NCBI GenBank assembly: GCA_000511875.1
Contig: AZIN01000001.1
Span: 248,001-312,000, forward strand
DNA: 64,000 bases
Reading direction: 5' to 3'
From: Gammaproteobacteria bacterium MOLA455
GTDB lineage: Bacteria; Pseudomonadota; Gammaproteobacteria; Pseudomonadales; Porticoccaceae
The position numbers were made by a program, and so were the translations under genes. Of the stretch, positions 49,128 to 58,514 are shown one piece after another. Numbering within the stretch: position 1 is the first letter of the stretch; the number at the start of each line of letters is the position of its first letter. The notes below the pieces were generated by a model. It had not been told where the DNA came from. It saw only the letters and a list, made by a program, of their open reading frames with translations, and did not search any database.

Positions 49128-50267
49128 ATGTCCGACTCTAGCATTGACCCAAGCATTGACCCAAGCATTGATCATAGTATTGATCCTACCCTCTACCCCG
49201 CTGCCCTAGAGGCTAAACTTGAGAGTTTTAAAGACACTCTCGATGGCCTCAGCTTTGGCCAGGTCGAGGTGTTTGACTCAGCCCCCAGCGGTTTCCGCAT
49301 GCGCGCTGAGTTTCGTATTTGGCATGAAGATGGGGTCGCTCATTACGCCATGAACCGCGCCGGTGAAAAGCGCCCTTATATCATTCGTGAATTCCCTATT
49401 GCCGGAGAGCTGATCGGTCAGCTTATGGCGCCTTTATTGGCCTCAATTAATGCCTCGGCGATACTTAGTCGCAAACTGTTTAGCCTAGAGTTTCTCACCA
49501 CCCTCAGTGGTGAAGCACTGATTACCCTGATCTATCATCGACCAGTGGACGAAGAGTGGGAACTGGCGGCGAAGGCGCTGGAGACTGAACATAGCATTAT
49601 GGTAATCGGCCGCAGCCGCAAGCAGAAGACCGTGCTTAGCCGTGACTATGTCATCGAAACATTGAACGTAGATCAGGTGCAGTACCAGTATCAGCAAGTT
49701 GAATCCGGTTTCACCCAGCCCAATGCCAGAGTCAATGAGAAAATGCTCAGCTGGGCCAGCGACTGCTGTGCATCCATGGATGATGTTAAGCGCGGCGACT
49801 TAGTGGAACTCTACTGCGGTAACGGTAACTTTACAGCCGTATTAGCGCAGCACTTTAGATCAGTGCTTGCGACGGAAATATCCAAAATATCGGTGCGCTC
49901 GGCGCAGACCAACTTTGGCCTCAATAATGTGGACAATGTGACTGTAGTGCGCATGTCCAGTGAGGAATTTACTCAGGCATTGAATAATGAGCGGCCCTTT
50001 CGACGGCTCGCGGAAATTGACTTAGAGCGCTATGACTTCTCCACTATCTTTGTCGATCCACCGCGAGCTGGTCTTGATGACGATACGCTAAAGCTGACAC
50101 AGCGCTTTGACAATATCCTCTATATTTCCTGTAATCCGGAAACCCTGCGGGCTAACCTCGACGTACTGACTAAAACCCACAAGATTGTGCGAAGCGCAAT
50201 ATTTGATCAGTTTCCCTGGACTCACCACCTTGAAAGCGGCGTGTTATTGAAGCGGCGTGCTATCTGA
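49128..50267 (+). CDS. trmA: tRNA (uracil-5)-methyltransferase TrmA
   Basis: TrmA makes m5U54 in the T loop of tRNA. The catalytic motif ISCNPETL and the SAM-binding LYCGNGNFT and IFVDPPRAGLDD are present. It lacks the cysteines of the RumA iron-sulfur domain, as expected for TrmA. The start is not fixed: a GTG at 49077 and the ATG at 49128 are possible. The ATG is immediately followed by four SID-type repeats (SIDP SIDP SIDH SIDP), encoded by a 12-bp tandem repeat at 49140-49187, not known from TrmA proteins. The core begins near YPAALEAKL. Confidence 0.94.
   Translation: MSDSSIDPSIDPSIDHSIDPTLYPAALEAKLESFKDTLDGLSFGQVEVFDSAPSGFRMRAEFRIWHEDGVAHYAMNRAGEKRPYIIREFPIAGELIGQLMAPLLASINASAILSRKLFSLEFLTTLSGEALITLIYHRPVDEEWELAAKALETEHSIMVIGRSRKQKTVLSRDYVIETLNVDQVQYQYQQVESGFTQPNARVNEKMLSWASDCCASMDDVKRGDLVELYCGNGNFTAVLAQHFRSVLATEISKISVRSAQTNFGLNNVDNVTVVRMSSEEFTQALNNERPFRRLAEIDLERYDFSTIFVDPPRAGLDDDTLKLTQRFDNILYISCNPETLRANLDVLTKTHKIVRSAIFDQFPWTHHLESGVLLKRRAI
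49140..49187. repeat. 12-bp tandem repeat within the trmA 5' coding region
   Basis: AGCATTGACCCA occurs twice identically, then two variants (AGCATTGATCAT, AGTATTGATCCT). The period is 12, so the reading frame is kept and the encoded repeat is SIDP. Confidence 0.95.
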
Positions 50268-50278
50268 TCTGGGTTAGC

Positions 50279-50743
50279 TTAGGTTAAACGGATACTGACC
50301 AGCTCAGCCGCACTGGCCTGAATGAATTCACTATAGCTCCCTTCTATGCCTTCACGCTCAGTCGTGAGGCGTCGCTTTTCAGCCTTATCCAAAGCCGCCC
50401 AGTCATCCAGTATCGGGATATGGGATGTAGCCACAGACAGCTGCTGGAATACGCTGAAATGCTGGGCTTCATCGGCACTGAGAACAATCTGCTGGGACAA
50501 CCAAGAGATGCGCATGGCCGCCTCAGTCTCACTGAGATCTTTCTGCAATAGCGCGCGGGCAATGATCTGCACCGATAGACGGGCTTCCGCTTCCTTGCCC
50601 TTTAGGTGACTCGCAAGCTCTTGCTTACCGCTCTCGAGCCGCTGTCGACGCCGGTATAGTTGCAGCGCTAAATAAGCTGCATATCCGCCCACAACAATCA
50701 GAATGACCGCAGCCAGCAGTAACATCAATGGGTGAGACAACAT
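50279..50743 (-). CDS. DUF2489 membrane-anchored protein
   Basis: The 154-residue protein has one N-terminal membrane segment (LMLLLAAVILIVVGGYAAYLA) and a cytoplasmic region with the features of the DUF2489 family: LQLYRRRQRLE, LSVQIIARALLQKDLSETEAAMRISWL and GSYSEFIQASA. The family is conserved in gammaproteobacteria without a known function. It is convergent with trmA, with a gap of 11 bases. Confidence 0.8.
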   Translation of the reverse strand: MLSHPLMLLLAAVILIVVGGYAAYLALQLYRRRQRLESGKQELASHLKGKEAEARLSVQIIARALLQKDLSETEAAMRISWLSQQIVLSADEAQHFSVFQQLSVATSHIPILDDWAALDKAEKRRLTTEREGIEGSYSEFIQASAAELVSIRLT

Positions 50744-50777
50744 CTAAATCATTCCTTCTCTTGAGAGTTACCGCGCT

Positions 50778-52100
50778 CTAGTTGGTATCGACGCTACTAT
50801 CGACCAAAGGTAGAGGCGGATCCGCATCTAGCATATTTTCAGGCAAACTCTTTTTCGCCTTGGCACCGAGTTTCTTCAGCTCTTCTGTACGGCGCACGAG
50901 GTTACCCCGACCACTCGAGAGACGTTTATGAGCTGTGCTCCAGGCTTCCTGACTTTTTTCCAGATGCTTGCCAACCTCATCGAGAGATTCAACATAGAGT
51001 ACAAACTGATCATAGAGCCCCCCGGCCTTGTCTGCGATCAACTGGGCGTTGCGATTTTGGTCTGCGTAGCGCCATAGGTTTTTAATTGTACGCAGAGTCA
51101 CCATAAGGGTGCTCGGGCTAACCAAAATGATGCCGCGGTCATAGGCGTCGCGCATCATCTCTGGATCCTGATCCAGAGCCAACATAAAGGCCGATTCGAT
51201 GGGCACAAAAATCAGTACAAAATCGAGGCTGTTAACACCGTCAAGCTTTTCATAGTCCTTGCTGCTAAGGCCTTTGATATGGGCGCGCACTGAGCTCAGA
51301 TGCTGACGCAGACAGAGTTTTTTTGATTCCTCATCTTCAGCGTGAAAATAGCGTTCGTAGTCCACCAAGCTGACCTTGGCGTCAATCACAATGTCCCGGC
51401 CTTCGGGAAGATGGACAATCACGTCCGGGTTGCGGCGCTTGCCGGTCTCGTCCTTTAATGCCACCTGAGTGCTGTATTCGCGGCCATTGGTCAGGCCTGA
51501 ATCTTCCAATAGCTTCTCGAGAATAAATTCGCCCCAGTTGCCCTGAGCTTTGTTGTCTCCGCGCAGTGCCGTGGCTAGTTGCAATGCATCTGCAGAGACC
51601 TGCATGGTTTGCTTTTGCAACTCACTGATCTGGCCCACAAGCTTGTTGCGCTCGGCATTCTCTTTATCGTATGAGGTCTCAACCTGCTTGCGGAAGTCTC
51701 CTATATCACGACGCAGCGGGCTCAGAGAGACTTCCAAGGCCTCTTTGCTCTGCTGTGAAAACTTGGTCTGCTTTTCATCAAATATACGATTGGCGAGATT
51801 TTCAAACTCACTACTCAGCGTTTTCTTGGCATCTGCCAATAGTGCGATCTGCTCTTGATAGTGGTTTTGCTGACTGAGCAACTTCTGTTCCAGGGCACTG
51901 TTGAGCGTTAATAACTCTCGACGCACTAGCTCTAACTGCTGTTGCTCGGCAGATAACTTGTCGAGCTGCTGCTGAGTCTGAAACTGCTCGCTCTCGAGTC
52001 GTGCAGTTTTGCCACGGATAATCAACAGCGCCAAAACGCCGCCGAGAATGAATCCTCCGAAGCCCCAAAAAACTGAAATAATATTAATAGATAATTGCAT
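50778..52100 (-). CDS. rmuC: DNA recombination protein RmuC
   Basis: RmuC is a predicted nuclease that limits recombination at inverted repeats in E. coli. The 440-residue protein has an N-terminal membrane segment (FWGFGGFILGGVLALLII), a long coiled coil (residues 35-170) and a PD-(D/E)xK-like domain with GNWGEFILEKLLEDSGL, NPDVIVHLPEGRDIVIDAKVSL and FVPIESAF. It is divergent from the AddB-like gene downstream. Confidence 0.95.
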   Translation of the reverse strand: MQLSINIISVFWGFGGFILGGVLALLIIRGKTARLESEQFQTQQQLDKLSAEQQQLELVRRELLTLNSALEQKLLSQQNHYQEQIALLADAKKTLSSEFENLANRIFDEKQTKFSQQSKEALEVSLSPLRRDIGDFRKQVETSYDKENAERNKLVGQISELQKQTMQVSADALQLATALRGDNKAQGNWGEFILEKLLEDSGLTNGREYSTQVALKDETGKRRNPDVIVHLPEGRDIVIDAKVSLVDYERYFHAEDEESKKLCLRQHLSSVRAHIKGLSSKDYEKLDGVNSLDFVLIFVPIESAFMLALDQDPEMMRDAYDRGIILVSPSTLMVTLRTIKNLWRYADQNRNAQLIADKAGGLYDQFVLYVESLDEVGKHLEKSQEAWSTAHKRLSSGRGNLVRRTEELKKLGAKAKKSLPENMLDADPPLPLVDSSVDTN

Positions 52101-52210
52101 GAGCTTATTGTATCAGTCCCCTGTCAATTGCACCGCTGTTTTGCGATTATAGAGAGCGTAACAACGGCATTATTTCAACAATCATCTGCTCACGGAAAAA
52201 CATAGTCGCC

Positions 52211-54988
52211 ATGCTACCAGCACTTATAAATATCAGCCTCTTCCGTGACGCCATTGAACGCGATTGTCTAATCCTGACCCCGAACCAACGATTGGCTGCA
52301 AAAATCATCCAAGCCTGGGGCGAGCAGATCCGCGAAGACCCAACTCAGAACTGTAGCGCATGGAGACAGCCGAGAGTCTATTCCGTCGATCACTGGTTAA
52401 AAGCCTGCTGGGATGAGCTGCAAGATCAAAACCATGAGTTGGTTCGCGGGCTAGCTATAGTCGGCACTCAACAGAGCCGCTATTACTGGGAACGGGCCAT
52501 CGCCGATGATGGTCTCGAGCAGCCGCTTAATTACGTCAAGCTGGCGGGTGACACTTTAAAGACTTTGGAGAATTGGAATCTCAGTCCAGAGCAAGTGCCA
52601 GGTGAGAATCCCTCTGTGGAGTATTTCAAACGTTGGTGCAGTCGCTTCGATGAACTGCTGCGACGCAATAAACTACTCACCACACAGCGTAGCTGGCAGC
52701 TGGTCAAGCTGGGTTTCGAACGGGCCGCTTTACCTGCAGAAGCTGAGATTATGGTTTATGGCTTTCAGTCGACCCCGCCTTTACAGGCCGCACTGATCAA
52801 CAGCGCCAGCAATCAGGTAGTCAGTCTCGATTCAATCTCTGGTGACAATGAGGCGCTGCGTGTTGAAGCCGAGGACTCACAACAAGAGTTGCGCTTGGCT
52901 GCCAGCTGGGCGGCTCAGGAGTTGCATCACAATCCGCAACAGCGTATTGGTATTGTGGTGCCAGAGCTAAATAACTCGCTGCAACGGGTAGCCCGGGTGG
53001 TGAATGAAGCGCTCAATAGTGTAGCTGTGGATGCCACCACAGAAGGCTCAGAATTCATTGCCAATATCTCAGCTGGTACCGCCCTGCGGGATACGCCAAT
53101 GGTCAACAGTGCTCTGCTGATGATCGGCCTATTAAAAGATAAGCGTCCTCTCAGCGAATGGCTGCAGCTGCTCTACTCCCCCTACTCCACATTTGATCAG
53201 TTGCCACTCAGGTTTCGTGCTGACAGCGAAATAGCATTGCGCAAGCGCAACCGCTTTGACTTTAGCCTCAGCCAGTTTATTACTGCAGTTACGCCTAATC
53301 ATGACCAGAGGAGTGACGTTAACCCCGCGGTGGACGCTGACAGCGATGTTAATGCAGCCTTGAGCGAATTGACCACCCTAAGCGAATCGGCAGTCCTTAA
53401 ACCCCTGCGCGCACTTCGCGATTACGAACGTCGGCAGATTAACAGCCAGCAGAGCTTTGCCGCTTGGGGAGACTTCTTTGCTACCTACCTTGCGGATCTC
53501 GGCTGGCCCGGGAAACGCACAGTCAACAGCCTAGAATATCAACAGCGGCAACATTGGATTCGGCTGCTGGAACATTTTACTGGTCTCGATAATCTGGGTA
53601 TTAAAGTGGGCTTTTCGAGCGCCTTTAAACATCTGCAACAGCTGGCTCAGGATTCAGTATTTCATCCCCAAACCGCCGATGCGCCATTGCAAATCCTGGG
53701 CCTGCTGGAAGGCTCCGGACTGCGCTTTGATCAGCTGTGGATTGTCGATATGCACAGCCAAAACTTCCCCGCCTCGGTGGCCATCAACCAGCTGCTGCCG
53801 GCTGAATTTCAGCGCCTCCATCAGATGCCCCACAGCCTTCCCGAGCGGGAGCTGGATATAGCCAATAAATTATTGCAGGAGTACAAAAATAATAGCCGCA
53901 GGTTAATTGTCAGCTATCCAAAAATGCGCGGTGAAGAGCAACTCGACCCGAGCCCGCTGATTACCGATATTGCCCTCGGCAAAGAGCAGCTAATTGCAAG
54001 CCCAGAGCCACATCCACCCTGGCTCTATCAGGACTATCAGTGCCAACTATTGGCTGATCAAGCACCGCCCTACAGCCCGAAATTGGAAACCATTCGCGGC
54101 GGCAGCAACCTATTAAAAAACCAATCGATCTGTCCCTTTAATGCCTTCGCCAGCCACAGGCTCAAAGCAGAGCCTCTAGCGGAACCCACTCAGGGTCTAT
54201 CTGCTATGGACCGTGGCTCTCTGTTGCATGAGATACTGTTCCGTCTCTGGGGTATCTGGAAAAGCTCCAGTACTTTGCAGGGGCTCACCGATGCAGAGCT
54301 TCAAACACAGCTGGCTGTAACGATTAAAGAGGTGCTCATCGAATGGGCTCACCATCATCCAATCCTCCGTGGCGATCGCTTTCGAGATCTCGAGCAGCAA
54401 CGTTTAGAAAAGCTCCTAGCTCAATGGTTGGAAGAAGAAAAGTTGCGGCCGCCCTTTGAAGTGGTGGAATTAGAAAGTAAAAATCGAGTGCAGTTTGGCG
54501 ATTTGGAGATCAATCTGCGCCTAGACCGGGTCGATAAAATTGCTGACAAGTTGCTAATTATCGACTACAAATCTGGCGCTGTAAAAGAGTCCAGCTGGAG
54601 CGGCTCACGACCGGTGGATCCTCAGTTACCACTCTATGTTCTGGCCAGTAATCCCCAGGCTAATGGCTGCGCATTTGCGCAAATAAAAGGCGGCAAGATT
54701 AAATTTGTCGGCAGCACCGACAGTAAATTTTTGGCCAGTGAAAAAGTCAGCGCCACTGCCGATCTCTCCCAGCAGTGGGCAGAACAGATTGACGCCTGGC
54801 AGACCGCTCTAAATAGCTTGGCAGATGAGTTTGTTCGCGGTGACGCCAGTGTCTCAGTCTATGACCAAACCCAGTTTGGCTATCAGGATTATCTGCTGCC
54901 GTTAAATCGCTGGTCAGAAGAAGCCGATATCAATGCAGAAGTGGCGAATGTTATGCCTTTGCCGACGTCCTCAGGAGAGATCAGTTAA
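52211..54988 (+). CDS. AddB-like PD-(D/E)XK nuclease, 'probable DNA repair protein' family
   Basis: The 925-residue protein has the N-terminal LTPNQRLAAKII segment of the AddB/RexB-like inactivated helicase fold (the Walker A is degenerate), and a C-terminal nuclease domain with LLIIDYKSG near residue 783 whose Asp, and Lys of DYK, are the PD-(D/E)xK catalytic residues, followed by the QLPLYV helix. The first Cys of an iron-sulfur cluster as in AddB may be the CPFNAFA Cys, but the full 4Fe-4S set is not clear. The gene overlaps the start of the UvrD-family partner by one base (TAATG). Confidence 0.85.
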   Translation: MLPALINISLFRDAIERDCLILTPNQRLAAKIIQAWGEQIREDPTQNCSAWRQPRVYSVDHWLKACWDELQDQNHELVRGLAIVGTQQSRYYWERAIADDGLEQPLNYVKLAGDTLKTLENWNLSPEQVPGENPSVEYFKRWCSRFDELLRRNKLLTTQRSWQLVKLGFERAALPAEAEIMVYGFQSTPPLQAALINSASNQVVSLDSISGDNEALRVEAEDSQQELRLAASWAAQELHHNPQQRIGIVVPELNNSLQRVARVVNEALNSVAVDATTEGSEFIANISAGTALRDTPMVNSALLMIGLLKDKRPLSEWLQLLYSPYSTFDQLPLRFRADSEIALRKRNRFDFSLSQFITAVTPNHDQRSDVNPAVDADSDVNAALSELTTLSESAVLKPLRALRDYERRQINSQQSFAAWGDFFATYLADLGWPGKRTVNSLEYQQRQHWIRLLEHFTGLDNLGIKVGFSSAFKHLQQLAQDSVFHPQTADAPLQILGLLEGSGLRFDQLWIVDMHSQNFPASVAINQLLPAEFQRLHQMPHSLPERELDIANKLLQEYKNNSRRLIVSYPKMRGEEQLDPSPLITDIALGKEQLIASPEPHPPWLYQDYQCQLLADQAPPYSPKLETIRGGSNLLKNQSICPFNAFASHRLKAEPLAEPTQGLSAMDRGSLLHEILFRLWGIWKSSSTLQGLTDAELQTQLAVTIKEVLIEWAHHHPILRGDRFRDLEQQRLEKLLAQWLEEEKLRPPFEVVELESKNRVQFGDLEINLRLDRVDKIADKLLIIDYKSGAVKESSWSGSRPVDPQLPLYVLASNPQANGCAFAQIKGGKIKFVGSTDSKFLASEKVSATADLSQQWAEQIDAWQTALNSLADEFVRGDASVSVYDQTQFGYQDYLLPLNRWSEEADINAEVANVMPLPTSSGEIS

Positions 54989-57900
54989 TGACCGAGATTG
55001 CCGATCTACAACAGCGCCGCCAAGCCCTGGATCCCTCCCAGAGTTTTATTGTTTCAGCTCCTGCTGGCTCAGGGAAAACCGGACTTATCACCCAGCGGGT
55101 GTTGCGTTTACTCTGCACCGTGGATAATCCAGAGGAAATTCTCAGCATTACCTTTACCCGCAAGGCCTCCCGGGAAATGGCCAGCCGTATTCATAGCGCC
55201 CTGCGGCAGGCCGCCTATTCACCGCGACCTATTGATGAATATGAAGCGCAAACCTGGGATTTGGCCGCCGCTGCCGTTGAGCGCAATAGACAGCTGGGTT
55301 GGAACCTGTTGGATATGCCAGGTCGTTTGAGGATTCAAACCATCGATGGCTTCTGCCGCTATATTGCCAGCCAGTTTGCCCTTGAAACCAAGTTTGGCCC
55401 TATTCCGGAACCCAGTGAGCAACCGCAGATTCACTATCAGAGTGCCGCCCGGATGCTGCTGGATAAAATTGAAGAAGCTGGACCCGTTGCCGAACAGTTA
55501 GCGGTGCTGTTGGCCCACACTGGCAACGATATGGCGCGTTGTGAAACTCTGCTCTCAGAGTTACTCGGCAAGCGCGAGCAGTGGCTGCCGCTAATTTATG
55601 ACGCCGGCAAAAATAGCCAGTATTTCCAGCAGGTCATTGAGCAGGTGGTGGCTGACAACCTTTTGCAACTGGACGAGGCATTGATGCCCATCGCCGGTGA
55701 GTTGATTGAGCTAATCGATTTCGCCGCCCAGCATGTTGCGCCCGAGGATAATTTTGCCCTCAGTGAACTGGGGAGCTTTAGTGAACTGCCAGAGATCGGC
55801 CTCGATGGCGTTGCTCAATGGAAGCTAATCCTCGGACTGCTAGTGACGAAAAGCAATGAACCGCGCAAAACCATCAATGTTAAGCAAGGATTCCCCAGTG
55901 ATCAAAAAGAGGTCAAAGCACGAATTATGGCGCTGCTCGACTGGTGTCGTGAGCATCCTGAGCTCAATGACATCATTGCTAACGTCATGCACCTTCCGGA
56001 TGCTGAGATCGATCAATCGCAGCAAAAGATGCTCGATGCTCTGGGATTTTTACTGCCTCTGTTGGCCGCGCAACTAGACGTCATTTTTCAACAGCAGGGT
56101 CAGTGCGACTATCCTGCCATCACTTTAGCAGCATTAAATGCTCTGGAGCCTGAAGCTGAGGGTGGCGTGGTTTCCGATATCACCCTGCGTCTCGATTATC
56201 AGCTGCGACATATCCTAGTAGATGAGTTTCAGGATACCTCAGCGGCGCAGATCAAATTGCTAGAGCAGTTGATTGGCGGCTGGCAGCCTGGCGATGGCCG
56301 CACCCTGTTTTTGGTCGGTGATGCCATGCAGTCCCTGTACGGTTTTCGCAATGCCAATGTGGGTCTATTTCTCAATGCCCAGCGCAATCCGGTTGGCCCA
56401 GTGCAATGCACACCGTTGACATTGAGCTCTAATTTTCGCTCCCACAAAGGTATTGTCCAATGGGTCAATAGCGCCTTCACAGACGCTTTCCCTGCTAGGG
56501 CCGATATTAGCCGCGGTGCTATTCCTTATTCGTCTTCGGTGGCGGTTAAAGCAACAGACAATGGCCAGTCAGTGAGCTTCCAAGGTTTTATAGGCGATCA
56601 TCACAAAGTTGATGAAGCTGACTATATAGCCAAGCTCTGCAGCGATTTGCGCGATACTAACCCTGACCAATCCATAGCTATACTGGTTCGCGGGCGCGGT
56701 CATTTGCGCAGTATTATCCCTGCCTTACGCGAGGCCAACCTTTTCTGGCAGGCGATCGACATCACGCCGCTGGCCAGCCGAATGCCAGTAATTGATCTGC
56801 TGTCACTCACCCGTGCTCTACTGTCGCCGGCAGATAAAATTGCCTGGTTAGCTGTTTTACGGGCGCCGTTTTGCGGGCTTAGCTTGGGAGATTTGTTAGC
56901 CGTCGCCAACAGCATCGAAAGCGATGTTGAAAACCGCAATCAACCAAACAATGCAATTTTGGACTCGTTGATCCAGTTATTTGATAGTTTGATTAGCGAG
57001 CCCTGCAGCGGAAGCATTAGACAACCCATTAGCGCGCATGGCAAACAAACCCTAAAGCGCATCATCCCACTGCTGAAAACAGCCTGGAACAATCGTGGCC
57101 GCACCAATTTGCGCACTGCGGTGGAACAGTTGTGGATCGATTTAGGGGGTCCGGCTACGCTGCTAAATAGTGCCGACCTCAGCGATGCCCGCAGCTATTT
57201 AGATCTATTGGAGACGTGGCAGAGCGGTGCTACTCTCAGGGATTGGAATAGCTTTAAGTTGGCGGTAGATAAACTCTATGCGGCACCTTCCCCCGATAAT
57301 GGCGGCGCAGGTAATAGCGACGCCAGTCCAAGGTCAGTTATTCAAATTATGACCATTCACAAAGCCAAGGGGCTGGAGTTTGATCATGTGATTTTGCCAG
57401 GTCTCAGCCGTGGCTCAGGATCTGATAAAAAGCAGCTGCTGCGTTGGCAGCAGCATATAGATGAGCACAGTGGCTGTTCTTTGATCATGGCGCCATTGGG
57501 CGCTCACGACGAGGAAGATGACAGTGTATATAGCTATTTGAAGCGTGAAGACAGCCTCAAAACCCACCTCGAGAGCACCCGCGTGCTCTATGTTGCAGCA
57601 ACTCGAGCGGTACGCCGGCTGTATTTGTGCGGTACAGTTAAACAGGCCAAGAACGGCAGCTGGCAACCTACAGGCAAGAGCACATTGTTGGCACCGATCT
57701 GGAACAGTATTGAAGAGGGTTTGAATGCGGGGCTCTATAACGTGCAACAGAGTACTACCGAAGCCTCAGGGGAACAGCTAAAAGAAATACCCAGCCTGCG
57801 CCATATTCGGCGATTGGATGCACAGTTTCAGCCTCCACCAAGCCCCGACAGCAGCGCTAATTTAGGTACACCTGAAACCGCTGCTGAGTCTGGCGTTGAC

Positions 57901-58443
57901 GCTGATAGCAGCCTCTCCAGCAGGGCTCGTTCAATGGGTACTGTGCTACACAGAACCCTAAAACAACTGGCTAACGAAGGGCTGGATCAGTGGCCGGAGG
58001 TACGAATTAACCAATTGCCGGTAACCTGGGCAGCACAACTTAAGGAGCTTGGTATGCTGGCCACACCCGACGAGCTTCAGGGCATACTGCAAGCGGTTAA
58101 TAGCATGCTCGCCGATCAGCGTGGTCGCTGGATTCTGCAGCGCCATGAGCAGGCCCAGTGCGAACAGGCCCTGGGTTACAGGTACAGCGATCGCGGCCAT
58201 GTGGGCACCTCGGTAATCGACCGAACTTTCGTCGACGATGGCATCCGTTGGATTATTGATTACAAACTTTCACAACCTGCCGAGGGCGAGTCTGAAGCGC
58301 AATTTATTCGCCGGCAAAGCAGTGCTTACAGCGCCCAACTGGGTCATTACGCAAAGCTCTATGGCAGCATGCAGCCAAATCCTGTTCGCTGCGCTCTCTA
58401 TTTTCCTCAAATCCCCATGTTTATTGAGCTGGAAGCTGAATAG
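54988..58443 (+). CDS. AddA-like UvrD/Rep-family helicase-nuclease
   Basis: The 1151-residue protein has a helicase with Walker A APAGSGKTGL near residues 26-35, motif Ia FTRKASREM, the motif II region VDEFQDTS near residue 410, motif III GDAMQSLYGFRNA and motif V IMTIHKAKGLEFDHV, and a C-terminal PD-(D/E)xK nuclease region with IDYKLSQ near residue 1090. It is AddA-like in domain layout. With the upstream gene it forms a two-subunit double-strand-break end-processing machine of AddAB type. Whether the genome also has RecBCD cannot be told here. Confidence 0.93.
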   Translation: MTEIADLQQRRQALDPSQSFIVSAPAGSGKTGLITQRVLRLLCTVDNPEEILSITFTRKASREMASRIHSALRQAAYSPRPIDEYEAQTWDLAAAAVERNRQLGWNLLDMPGRLRIQTIDGFCRYIASQFALETKFGPIPEPSEQPQIHYQSAARMLLDKIEEAGPVAEQLAVLLAHTGNDMARCETLLSELLGKREQWLPLIYDAGKNSQYFQQVIEQVVADNLLQLDEALMPIAGELIELIDFAAQHVAPEDNFALSELGSFSELPEIGLDGVAQWKLILGLLVTKSNEPRKTINVKQGFPSDQKEVKARIMALLDWCREHPELNDIIANVMHLPDAEIDQSQQKMLDALGFLLPLLAAQLDVIFQQQGQCDYPAITLAALNALEPEAEGGVVSDITLRLDYQLRHILVDEFQDTSAAQIKLLEQLIGGWQPGDGRTLFLVGDAMQSLYGFRNANVGLFLNAQRNPVGPVQCTPLTLSSNFRSHKGIVQWVNSAFTDAFPARADISRGAIPYSSSVAVKATDNGQSVSFQGFIGDHHKVDEADYIAKLCSDLRDTNPDQSIAILVRGRGHLRSIIPALREANLFWQAIDITPLASRMPVIDLLSLTRALLSPADKIAWLAVLRAPFCGLSLGDLLAVANSIESDVENRNQPNNAILDSLIQLFDSLISEPCSGSIRQPISAHGKQTLKRIIPLLKTAWNNRGRTNLRTAVEQLWIDLGGPATLLNSADLSDARSYLDLLETWQSGATLRDWNSFKLAVDKLYAAPSPDNGGAGNSDASPRSVIQIMTIHKAKGLEFDHVILPGLSRGSGSDKKQLLRWQQHIDEHSGCSLIMAPLGAHDEEDDSVYSYLKREDSLKTHLESTRVLYVAATRAVRRLYLCGTVKQAKNGSWQPTGKSTLLAPIWNSIEEGLNAGLYNVQQSTTEASGEQLKEIPSLRHIRRLDAQFQPPPSPDSSANLGTPETAAESGVDADSSLSSRARSMGTVLHRTLKQLANEGLDQWPEVRINQLPVTWAAQLKELGMLATPDELQGILQAVNSMLADQRGRWILQRHEQAQCEQALGYRYSDRGHVGTSVIDRTFVDDGIRWIIDYKLSQPAEGESEAQFIRRQSSAYSAQLGHYAKLYGSMQPNPVRCALYFPQIPMFIELEAE

Positions 58444-58514
58444 CCTTCAAAAACCAGTAGATTTAAGTACAATGGCGAATCTTTTGGAAAACCACATTAG
58501 CTAGGAACACGAGC

